NCBI GenBank assembly: GCA_023386855.1
Contig: JAEWIW010000011.1
Coordinates: forward strand, 1 to 7,116
Length of the DNA stretch: 7,116 bases
Direction of reading: 5' to 3'
Source of the DNA: Bacteroidota bacterium
GTDB lineage: Bacteria > Bacteroidota > Bacteroidia > Chitinophagales > Chitinophagaceae
Under the pieces are notes generated by a model. The model was given only the letters and a program-made list of their open reading frames with translations, searched no databases and had not been told where the DNA came from. Numbering within the stretch: the stretch's first letter is position 1; every line of letters begins with the position of its first letter. Of the stretch, positions 1-6,211 are shown in pieces. The translations under genes and the position numbers were made by a program.

Positions 1-1044
1 ACAAGATCCATCAGTCCTGAAAACTTTACAGGTGAAAAAGGAAAGGGCGGAATGGCCGATCCTGTGAAAGACAAGGGTAAACGAAATGTTGCCAATGCTG
101 CTGATGCTGCAAGGGATTTGGGTAAGGGATGGAAGGTGAACCCCTTTATCATTATCAATCCCGGTGAAACCTTCACCATGGCCGATATTGAAGGCCCTGG
201 TGCTATCCAGCATATCTGGATGACTCCAACAGGTAATTATAATTTTTCCATTTTCCGCATTTATTATGATGATGAAAAAGATCCATCAGTGGAGAGCCCT
301 ATTGGTCCTTTCTTTGGAACAGCATGGAACCAGTATTCACACCTGAATTCACTGGCTATGACCGTTAACCCGGGAAGTGCTTTCAACAGCTACTGGAAAA
401 TGCCTTTCAGGAAAAAGATTAAGATCACCATGCAGAATGTAGACAGTCAGCCGATGCGTTTATACTACCAGGTTGATTATACGCTTACTGAAGTGGGCAA
501 TGATGAAGCTTACTTTCATGCACAGTATCGGCGCAGTGATGCCAATACAAAATCGGATCATGTGATCGTTGATAATATTAAGGGAAAGGGCCAGTATGTT
601 GGAACCTTTATGGGTGTTAGCGTGAAGAATAATGGATGGTGGGGTGAAGGAGAGATCAAGTTCTTTATGGATGGTGATAAGGATTATGCCACCATCGTGG
701 GAACAGGTACCGAAGATTATTTCTGCGGCTCCTATAATTTCGAGAACCAGCGCACACACCAGTACCAGGAATTTTCAACGGCCTATGCAGGATTGCACCA
801 GGTGCTGAAGCCCGATGGTTTATACGGATCACAACAGCGCTTTGGTATGTACCGCTGGCATATACAGGATCCTATCCGCTTTGATAAGGATCTTAAAGTA
901 ACCATCCAGGATCTTGGCTGGCGCTCTGGAGGAAGGTACCTGGCGCAGCAATCCGATATCATTACCGTGGCATACTGGTACCAGACCGAACCGCATACGA
1001 AGTTCCCGGAATTATTGGATGCCAATGGACTTGAAGTGAATTAA
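1..1044 (+). CDS. GH172 (DUF2961) family glycoside hydrolase, 5'-truncated by window edge
   Basis: The reading frame is open to base 1, and the residues before the first internal ATG at 52 (TRSISPENFTGEKGKGG) match the conserved start of the DUF2961/GH172 domain. That ATG is therefore internal, and the true start, with any signal peptide, lies upstream. Counting from the ATG at 52, the family hallmarks are WWGEGE (Glu199 and Glu201) and GTGTEDYF (Glu221). These correspond to the two catalytic-glutamate regions known for GH172, where characterised members act on alpha-D-fructofuranosides or alpha-D-arabinofuranosides through a jelly-roll fold. The C-terminus looks complete (PHTKFPELLDANGLEVN, then TAA). 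An 18-nt gap precedes the lipoprotein gene, so co-transcription is likely. The family call is firm. The substrate cannot be read from sequence; fructofuranose, D-arabinofuranose or another furanoside are all possible. Export is expected but cannot be checked here. Confidence 0.9.
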   Translation, partial: TRSISPENFTGEKGKGGMADPVKDKGKRNVANAADAARDLGKGWKVNPFIIINPGETFTMADIEGPGAIQHIWMTPTGNYNFSIFRIYYDDEKDPSVESPIGPFFGTAWNQYSHLNSLAMTVNPGSAFNSYWKMPFRKKIKITMQNVDSQPMRLYYQVDYTLTEVGNDEAYFHAQYRRSDANTKSDHVIVDNIKGKGQYVGTFMGVSVKNNGWWGEGEIKFFMDGDKDYATIVGTGTEDYFCGSYNFENQRTHQYQEFSTAYAGLHQVLKPDGLYGSQQRFGMYRWHIQDPIRFDKDLKVTIQDLGWRSGGRYLAQQSDIITVAYWYQTEPHTKFPELLDANGLEVN

Positions 1045-1062
1045 ACCTAAACCACACTTAAC

Positions 1063-2322
1063 ATGCAAACCTCAACAAGAATTTTTCCTGTACTACTGTT
1101 CGGCATAAGTATGCTGGCAGCATGTAAAACAGGAGATGGTTCATCCAAAAACAAAAAAGAAATGACTGCCATGAATACACCTGGGCCGGGAAGTTTTGGT
1201 TATGACCTGCGCTTCCTCCAGTCGAAAGACGATGGATTGATTGTTTTGCAATCGATGGATGAAAAAGCACAGGTAATTGTATCGCCCAAATACCAGGGCA
1301 AAGTGTTTACATCCACTGCATCGGGTATGGATGGAAAAAGCTTTGGCTGGGTGAACTATAAGGCTTTCGATGAACCCGTTAATGATCATATGAATGCTTA
1401 TGGTGGGGAAGACCGCCTCTGGCTTGGCCCTGAGGGCGGTAAGTATTCGCTTTATTTTGCACCTGGCACTACAATGAATTTCGATAACTGGCATACCCCA
1501 AAAGGGATTGATATGGAAAGCTGGAAACTGGTAGGTGAGGATGAAACAAAGGTTTCCATGCAAAAGGAACTTAACCTTTTGAATTATGCGGGCACCACGC
1601 TCAAGATAAAATTGATGAGAGAAGTGCAGTTGCTGGAAAAATCCAGGATGGAAGAAATGCTTTCACTTGCCCCGGGATTACCCGTAAATGCCGTAGGTTT
1701 TCAAACCGTAAATACTATGGTCAATTCAGGCGACCAGGCATGGGATGAAAGCACTGGTGCGCCCTGTCTTTGGAGTCTCGACATGTTCATGCCATCACCA
1801 TCATGTGTTATCGTAATACCTTACGAAGATAATGCTAATGGTAAAGTGGCTACTACCGATTATTTCGGCGAGATACCTAAAGACAGGATCAAATATGAAA
1901 ATGGTGTATTGTTTTTTAAAGCGGATGGGAAGTCGAGGGGTAAGCTGGGCATTCCACCTGCACGTGTAAAAAATGTTGCGGGAAGTTATGATGCAGAAAA
2001 CAAAGTGCTCACCATTACACAGTTTGATATTGATAAAAAGGGTAAATACCTTAACCAGGAATGGCGTACTGATCGCGCTCCTTTCAGTGGAGATGCAATG
2101 AATGCCTATAATGATGGTCCATTGGAAAACGGGTCACAGATGGGTCCTTTCTATGAACTGGAAAGTGTATCGCCTGCAGCATTTCTTCAACCTGGTCAGA
2201 AGCTTGTTCATCATCACAGTGTATTTCATTTCACCGGTGATGAAACTGCCTTAAATAACATTGCTCAAAAAGTTTTGGGTGTTTCATTGCAGCAAATACA
2301 AGACGCCTTTAAAAATAATTAG
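1063..2322 (+). CDS. DUF6786-type lipoprotein, possibly galactose-mutarotase-like fold
   Basis: This 419-residue protein starts with a lipoprotein signal: a short polar N-terminus with Arg6, a hydrophobic stretch at 8-19 and the lipobox LAAC with Cys21 as the acylated residue. It should sit in the cell envelope facing the periplasm; no clear acidic surface-export signal follows the cysteine. The start at 1063 is the one that supplies this signal. After a short linker the mature domain begins near residue 40 (PGPGSFGYDLRFL). The motif GGEDRLWLGPEGG at 114-126 resembles the GGxRLW..PE signature of galactose-mutarotase-like sugar-binding proteins. I recognise the protein as DUF6786 from its overall pattern; no function is established for that family. 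Lying between a furanosidase and FucI, it may bind or mutarotate a released sugar, which is inference. No Shine-Dalgarno sequence is visible, as is usual in Bacteroidota. No frameshift or truncation is seen. Confidence 0.8.
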   Translation: MQTSTRIFPVLLFGISMLAACKTGDGSSKNKKEMTAMNTPGPGSFGYDLRFLQSKDDGLIVLQSMDEKAQVIVSPKYQGKVFTSTASGMDGKSFGWVNYKAFDEPVNDHMNAYGGEDRLWLGPEGGKYSLYFAPGTTMNFDNWHTPKGIDMESWKLVGEDETKVSMQKELNLLNYAGTTLKIKLMREVQLLEKSRMEEMLSLAPGLPVNAVGFQTVNTMVNSGDQAWDESTGAPCLWSLDMFMPSPSCVIVIPYEDNANGKVATTDYFGEIPKDRIKYENGVLFFKADGKSRGKLGIPPARVKNVAGSYDAENKVLTITQFDIDKKGKYLNQEWRTDRAPFSGDAMNAYNDGPLENGSQMGPFYELESVSPAAFLQPGQKLVHHHSVFHFTGDETALNNIAQKVLGVSLQQIQDAFKNN

Positions 2323-2340
2323 TCATACTAAAACATTACC

Positions 2341-4104
2341 ATGCAAAATATACAGTATCCCAAAATAGGTATCCGGCCAATCATTGATGGACGACTTGGA
2401 GGCATCCGTGAATCGCTTGAAGATACCACGATGAATATGGCGAAAGCGGTTGCTGATCTCTACAGTTCACAACTTAAATATCCGGATGGTTCACCCGTGC
2501 AATGTGTAATTGCCGATAGTTGTATTGGAGGTGTAAAGGAAGCTGCCGACTGTGCCGATAAATTCAGGTTGAACAATGTTGGCGTTTCATTATCCGTTAC
2601 GCCCTGTTGGTGTTATGGCAGTGAGACGATGGATATGGATCCCTTGATCCCTAAAGCCATCTGGGGTTTTAATGGAACTGAACGGCCTGGTGCTGTTTAC
2701 CTGGCAGCAACGCTAGCCGGTCATAACCAGAAAGGACTTCCCTGTTTTGGTATCTATGGAAGAGATGTGCAGGACATGGGCGACCAGGAAATACCTGCTG
2801 ATGTGGAAGAAAGTTTACTTCGGTTTGCAAAGGCAGGACTGGCTGTTGCTTTGATGCGTGGTAAGTCGTACCTCGCTATTGGTTCAGTATCGATGGGCAT
2901 TGCAGGCTCTATCGTTAACCCCGATTTTTTCCAGGAATACCTGGGCATGCGCAATGAGTATGTTGATTCAACAGAAGTATTAAGAAGGGTTGAACTGAAG
3001 ATCTATGATGAAGAAGAATACCAGCGCGCACTCGAATGGACAAGAAAAAACTGTAAGGAAGGTGAAGATATGAACGCGAAGGAAAAGCCAAGGGAAGCGC
3101 TGGATAAGGATTGGGAGATGGTGGTAAAAATGACATTGATCATTCGCGATATGATGGTAGGAAATCCGAAATTAAAAGAAATGGGATATGCAGAAGAAGC
3201 ATTGGGGCATAATGCAATTGTATCAGGGTTCCAGGGGCAGAGACAATGGACCGACTTTCAACCCAACGGAGATTTTTCAGAAGCTATACTCAATTCATCG
3301 TTCGACTGGAATGGTATTCGGGCTCCTTATATTGTTGCAACAGAAAATGATTGCCTTAATGGAGTATCAATGTTATTCAATTACCTGTTGACCAATACTG
3401 CGCAGATCTTTGCAGATGTAAGAACATACTGGAGTCCGGAAGCAGTAAAGCGTGTATCCGGTTGGCAGCCCGATGGGATGGCTGCGCAAGGATTCATTCA
3501 CCTGATCAATTCAGGATCGGCAACGCTTGACGGAACAGGACAGCAAAGTCGTGATGGCAAGCCTGTGATGAAGCCCTATTGGGAGATCACGGAAGAAGAA
3601 GCAAAGGCGTGCGTGGATGCAACAACCTTCCATCCATCGAACAGAGATTATATGCGGGGTGGAGGATTTTCATCCAAGTTTCTTACAAAGGGAGGCATGC
3701 CTGTAACGATGTGCAGGGTTAACCTGGTGAAGGGATTGGGGCCCGTGTTGCAGATCGCTGAAGGGCATACGATTGATTTGCCCGCCAATGTTCATGAAAT
3801 ACTGGATAAGAGAACTGATTATATATGGCCAACAACGTGGTTTGTGCCAAGACTTACTGGTGACGGGCCTTTCAGGGATGTTTATTCTGTGATGGCCAAC
3901 TGGGGTGCGAATCATGGCGCCATCAGTTATGGACATATCGGTGCAGATCTTATTGCGCTGGCAGCGATGCTGCGGATCCCTGTGTGCATGCATAACGTAG
4001 AGAATTCGAAAATATTCCGGCCTTCGGCCTGGGCAGCTTTCGGCATGGATCTCGAGGGCGCGGACTACAGGGCTTGTGATGCTTATGGACCTTTGTACGT
4101 TTAA
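2341..4104 (+). CDS. fucI: L-fucose isomerase (also D-arabinose isomerase)
   Basis: This cytoplasmic aldose-ketose isomerase converts L-fucose to L-fuculose, and family members also convert D-arabinose to D-ribulose, using Mn2+. The 587 residues agree closely with E. coli FucI (about 591), so the gene is full length. The three metal ligands can be placed: Glu335 in VATEND, Asp359 in FADVRTYW and His525 in WGANHG. Their spacing (24 and 166) matches Glu337, Asp361 and His528 of the E. coli enzyme to within one residue. Other family landmarks are the N-terminal [43 protein letters not shown] and the C-terminal end [13 protein letters not shown]. There is no signal peptide. An 18-nt gap follows the lipoprotein gene, supporting one operon. 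The kinase and aldolase of the pathway are not in this window, so whether L-fucose or D-arabinose is the physiological substrate is open. Confidence 0.97.
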   Translation: MQNIQYPKIGIRPIIDGRLGGIRESLEDTTMNMAKAVADLYSSQLKYPDGSPVQCVIADSCIGGVKEAADCADKFRLNNVGVSLSVTPCWCYGSETMDMDPLIPKAIWGFNGTERPGAVYLAATLAGHNQKGLPCFGIYGRDVQDMGDQEIPADVEESLLRFAKAGLAVALMRGKSYLAIGSVSMGIAGSIVNPDFFQEYLGMRNEYVDSTEVLRRVELKIYDEEEYQRALEWTRKNCKEGEDMNAKEKPREALDKDWEMVVKMTLIIRDMMVGNPKLKEMGYAEEALGHNAIVSGFQGQRQWTDFQPNGDFSEAILNSSFDWNGIRAPYIVATENDCLNGVSMLFNYLLTNTAQIFADVRTYWSPEAVKRVSGWQPDGMAAQGFIHLINSGSATLDGTGQQSRDGKPVMKPYWEITEEEAKACVDATTFHPSNRDYMRGGGFSSKFLTKGGMPVTMCRVNLVKGLGPVLQIAEGHTIDLPANVHEILDKRTDYIWPTTWFVPRLTGDGPFRDVYSVMANWGANHGAISYGHIGADLIALAAMLRIPVCMHNVENSKIFRPSAWAAFGMDLEGADYRACDAYGPLYV

Positions 4105-4133
4105 GACATGGACCGTGGACCGGGTGCCCGATC

Positions 4134-4168
4134 GGCCGTCCCAAGGACCGCAGGTCCGTGGTACGGCC
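4134..4168 (+). other. Strong hairpin (16-bp arms, 3-nt loop) downstream of fucI
   Basis: Arms 4134-4149 (ggccgtcccaaggacc) and 4153-4168 (ggtccgtggtacggcc) pair at 14 of 16 positions around the loop gca. The stem is GC-rich and starts 30 nt after the fucI stop. No T-run follows, so it is not a canonical intrinsic terminator, though it could stabilise the 3' end of the sugar operon mRNA or slow transcription. Confidence 0.6.
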
Positions 4169-4200
4169 AAGGACAATCTTGAAAGGACCGTGGAAAGCCA

Positions 4201-4247
4201 GTGACCAGTGATTAGTTGACCTATCACTAATCACACTAATCACACTA
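4201..4247. repeat. Short tandem and inverted repeats of the gtgattagt / actaatcac family
   Basis: On the left are heptamer-like units gtgacca (4201-4207) and gtgatta (4208-4214). On the right are two exact tandem 9-mers actaatcac (4226-4234 and 4235-4243) plus a partial acta (4244-4247). The 9-mer gtgattagt at 4208-4216 is the exact reverse complement of actaatcac at 4226-4234, giving a perfect 9-bp stem with a 9-nt loop. This AT-rich patch sits inside the GC-rich inverted repeat of the same gap. Confidence 0.7.
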
Positions 4248-4309
4248 CCCGGCCCCCGGTCCCCGGTCCTAACAAAACCCAAGGCATTTTCCTCGCTTAA
4301 AAAACCCTT

Positions 4310-4321
4310 TTCGTCGCAACA
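4310..4321 (+). promoter_or_regulatory. Shared 12-bp upstream element TTCGTCGCAACA, copy 1
   Basis: This 12-mer occurs identically at 6128-6139, and both copies lie in leaders upstream of start codons (38 nt before the kinase gene here). Just downstream in this copy is a small palindrome, CGCAA (4315-4319), N6, TTGCG (4326-4330), which overlaps the element and is absent from copy 2. It is a candidate operator for a shared regulator, perhaps the LytTR regulator encoded in the same operon; this is inference. Confidence 0.4.
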
Positions 4322-4325
4322 TTCA

Positions 4326-4355
4326 TTGCGCTCAACAGCTTTCTGTTCTATTTTG
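4326..4355 (+). promoter_or_regulatory. Possible Bacteroidota-type promoter for the two-component operon
   Basis: TTG at 4326-4328 could serve as the -33 element and TATTTTG at 4349-4355 as the -7 element, with 20 bp between. The Bacteroidota consensus is roughly TTG, 19-21 bp, TAnnTTTG; the -7 box here is one T short. A start of transcription about 5-7 nt further on would fall at or just before the ATG at 4360, implying a very short leader or none. Confidence 0.3.
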
Positions 4356-4359
4356 CATT

Positions 4360-5406
4360 ATGCTCAATCAATGGGTCTCCCGTAAGTGGGTAATAATTGG
4401 TTTACATTTCCTTTTCTGGATACTGTTCTTTGTATCGCCCTTGCTGCGACCGGTGATGGAAAGAGGTTATATACCTATGGCTCCTGGCATGCTTAAGAGT
4501 TTTATAGCATTGCTTTTCTTCAATAATTTTATCCGCCTCATTTTCTTTTATGTCAATGCCTATATCCTTGTGCCGGAGCTGGCTTATAAAAAACGATACC
4601 TTGAATATGCCCTGGTAATCATAGGCATCTTCCTGCTGTCGATGGTGTTCGACAAATTCATTTTTGAATTACTCATCGATAGGGGAAGCCATAGTATCTG
4701 GAACTTTTTTGTATTCAATATCTTCCCTTACAGTTTCGTCTTCGTGGCCAGTACAGCTTATAAGATGATCATGGATAAAATGAAGGAAGAGTCCATACTA
4801 AAGGAAAGGGAAACAGAACAATTAAAGACTGAACTGTCCTTTTTAAGAAGCCAGGTTAGCCCGCATTTCATGTTCAACGTATTGAACAATATGGTGGCCC
4901 TGGCCCGCAAAAAATCCGATGCCCTCGAACCTTCACTGATAAAACTTTCTTCCCTCCTGCGTTATATGCTGTACGAAACGGGTGAAGATAAGGTTCCACT
5001 CGAAAAAGAACTTCAATACCTGCAAAGTTATATCGACCTTCAGCAACAGCGGTTCGGTAAGAAAATTGAAATCATTACCGACCTTCAACTGCCATCTGTC
5101 CAGGTGTATTATATAGAGCCTATGTTGCTGATTCCCTTTGTTGAAAATGCTTTCAAACATGGATCGGGAATGATGGAAGATGCAAGAATAGAAATTAGCT
5201 TAAGAGTGCATGCGGGAATCCTGGAGTTTATTGTAAAGAACCGTTACCAGGAATATTCTATGGAAACAAAGGATAAAACATCTGGTATCGGATTGAATAA
5301 TGTTCGCAGGAGACTCGACCTGTTATATCCTAAACAACACAGTTTGCACATTAATGAAAGTGATGGATGGTTCACCATTTTACTTACCCTTAACCTCCAT
5401 GGATGA
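4360..5406 (+). CDS. LytS/YehU-class membrane sensor histidine kinase
   Basis: A 348-residue sensor kinase. Four hydrophobic segments at about 10-29, 46-70, 82-104 and 114-135 form the membrane part, with only short loops and no separate extracytoplasmic sensor domain. A charged, coiled-coil-like linker (about 138-165) leads to the His_kinase domain: SPHFMFNVLNN contains the phospho-acceptor His169, equivalent to the NPHFLFNTLN motif of this class. The ATP-binding part follows, with the N box PFVENAFKHG (Asn263) and the glycine-rich SGIGLNNVRRRL (Gly309, Gly311). It should autophosphorylate and pass phosphate to the adjacent LytTR regulator. Its TGA overlaps the regulator's ATG (ATGA), so the two are translationally coupled. 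The start at 4360 has no ribosome binding site and no in-frame ATG nearby upstream. The signal sensed is unknown. Confidence 0.93.
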   Translation: MLNQWVSRKWVIIGLHFLFWILFFVSPLLRPVMERGYIPMAPGMLKSFIALLFFNNFIRLIFFYVNAYILVPELAYKKRYLEYALVIIGIFLLSMVFDKFIFELLIDRGSHSIWNFFVFNIFPYSFVFVASTAYKMIMDKMKEESILKERETEQLKTELSFLRSQVSPHFMFNVLNNMVALARKKSDALEPSLIKLSSLLRYMLYETGEDKVPLEKELQYLQSYIDLQQQRFGKKIEIITDLQLPSVQVYYIEPMLLIPFVENAFKHGSGMMEDARIEISLRVHAGILEFIVKNRYQEYSMETKDKTSGIGLNNVRRRLDLLYPKQHSLHINESDGWFTILLTLNLHG

Positions 5407-6125
5407 TTAAATGCATTGCCATAGATGATGAGGAACTGGCACTGGAATTACTGGTGGATAATATTAAAAGAGTTCCTTTCCTGGAACTGGTCGCTGCCTG
5501 CAACGACCCGCTGGAAGCTATTCATATCATGCAGCAACAGCCTGTTGACCTGGTGTTCCTCGACATCCAGATGCCCGGTCTTACAGGCTTGCAACTGATT
5601 CAAAGCAGCCGTCAAAAGCCCATGTTCATTCTTGTGACTGCATATGAAAAATATGCCCTTGAGGGTTATTCACTTGATGTAGTGGATTATCTTTTAAAAC
5701 CCGTTGAATTGCAGCGATTCATTAAAGCATGCAATAAGGCACATGAACTTTCCATGCTTAAGCAGGAAGCAGCGGGTAGATCGTCAGTAGTCGAAAAAGA
5801 AAATGATACCCCAGGGTATTTCTTTGTCAACCTGGATTATAGCCTTGTAAAGGTTGAATTTCCCGATATCATTTACATTGAAGGACTCAAGGACTATGTA
5901 AAGATTCATTTAAAGAGCACCGGTAAATATATTATTCCACGGGTAAGTATGAAAAGCCTCGAAGATCAACTTCCTTCTTCCCAATTTCTTCGCATTCATA
6001 AGTCCTATATCGTCTCTAAATCATCTATTACAGCCATTAGGAAAAGCAGTGTATTCCTTGATGAAATAGAACTTCCCGTAGGAGAAAATTATCGCGATGC
6101 AGTGGATGCCTTTACAAAAAGATAG
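5403..6125 (+). CDS. LytTR-family response regulator
   Basis: A 240-residue two-domain transcription regulator. The receiver domain spans about residues 1-120: the acidic pocket Asp8-Asp9, the phospho-acceptor Asp54 in FLDIQMPG, the switch Thr79 in LVTAYEKYALEG and Lys99 in DYLLKPV are all present. This is the usual pattern of LytR/AlgR receivers, so the protein should be phosphorylatable. A linker of about 20 residues leads to a LytTR DNA-binding domain (about 135-240), recognisable by IIYIEGLKDYVKIHL, the middle segment RVSMKSLEDQLP and FLRIHKSYIVS. It shares a 4-nt ATGA overlap with the upstream kinase gene, its evident partner. Targets cannot be known from sequence, but a 12-bp element shared by this operon's leader and that of the next gene makes autoregulation and control of the neighbouring outer-membrane gene plausible. 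Confidence 0.95.
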   Translation: MIKCIAIDDEELALELLVDNIKRVPFLELVAACNDPLEAIHIMQQQPVDLVFLDIQMPGLTGLQLIQSSRQKPMFILVTAYEKYALEGYSLDVVDYLLKPVELQRFIKACNKAHELSMLKQEAAGRSSVVEKENDTPGYFFVNLDYSLVKVEFPDIIYIEGLKDYVKIHLKSTGKYIIPRVSMKSLEDQLPSSQFLRIHKSYIVSKSSITAIRKSSVFLDEIELPVGENYRDAVDAFTKR

Positions 6126-6127
6126 TC

Positions 6128-6139
6128 TTCGTCGCAACA
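6128..6139 (+). promoter_or_regulatory. Shared 12-bp upstream element TTCGTCGCAACA, copy 2
   Basis: This is an exact copy of the 12-mer at 4310-4321. It begins 2 nt after the response-regulator stop codon and lies 72 nt before the ATG of the outer-membrane gene. Relative to the downstream TA of the putative -7 box, it is 46 nt away, against 27 nt for copy 1, a shift of about two helical turns. It is a candidate regulatory site; the matching protein is not known. Confidence 0.4.
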
Positions 6140-6185
6140 ATTTCCTGCTTCATCTCTTTTGAAAGATCCCGCTTATTCCTGTTTC

Positions 6186-6193
6186 TATTTTTG
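6186..6193 (+). promoter_or_regulatory. Bacteroidota -7 promoter motif upstream of the outer-membrane gene
   Basis: TATTTTTG is an exact match to the Bacteroidota -7 consensus TAnnTTTG. The nearest -33-like TTTG is at 6158-6161, 24 bp away, which is longer than the usual 19-21, so the upstream half is weak or activator-dependent. The flanking bases (ttcctgtttctattttt) closely resemble the corresponding stretch before the kinase gene (ttctgttctatttt). A transcript from here would have a leader of about 10-15 nt before the ATG at 6212. Confidence 0.4.
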
Positions 6194-6211
6194 GTGCTTC
6201 AAACTCCATTT

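Larger units (their letters stand above)
4110..4269. repeat. Nested inverted-repeat block with seven GGWCC pentamers
   Basis: A 19-bp left arm at 4110-4128 (ggaccgtggaccgggtgcc) and a right arm at 4251-4269 (ggcccccggtccccggtcc) are inverted copies with 17 of 19 positions matching. They enclose about 120 bp holding a second hairpin and a tandem-repeat patch. The pentamer GGACC or GGTCC occurs at 4110, 4117, 4145, 4153, 4185, 4258 and 4265. The decamer ggaccgtgga occurs twice in direct orientation (4110-4119 and 4185-4194). The block begins 5 nt after the fucI stop and carries no convincing reading frame. It could be a dispersed palindromic repeat element, a structured 3' UTR or terminator for the sugar operon, or a decayed non-autonomous mobile element; the sequence alone does not decide. 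Confidence 0.75.

Noticed and set aside
3..290. A 13-nt direct repeat aagatccatcagt at 3-15 and 278-290
   Set aside because: Both copies lie in coding sequence and are read in different frames (RSIS against KDPSV). A 13-mer match in a window this size is near chance expectation.
1141..1563. A 140-codon minus-strand frame inside the lipoprotein gene
   Set aside because: It lies wholly antisense to a complete lipoprotein gene with a clear signal sequence, and it shows no domain or upstream signal of its own.
4134..4168. Canonical Rho-independent terminator for the sugar operon
   Set aside because: The hairpin is strong but is followed by aaggacaatc, not a T-run. A role in termination is possible, but the classical signature is missing.
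4201..4247. Possible CRISPR-like array in the repeat patch
   Set aside because: The units are only 7-9 bp, directly adjacent, and have no spacers. No cas gene is present.
3670..4282. Long reading frames on the minus strand (185 and 110 codons) overlapping the end of fucI and the repeat block
   Set aside because: They are antisense to the strongly supported FucI frame, their predicted proteins are rich in Arg, Pro, His and Cys with no recognisable domain, and they overlap each other in different frames. They are shadows of fucI and the GC-rich repeats.
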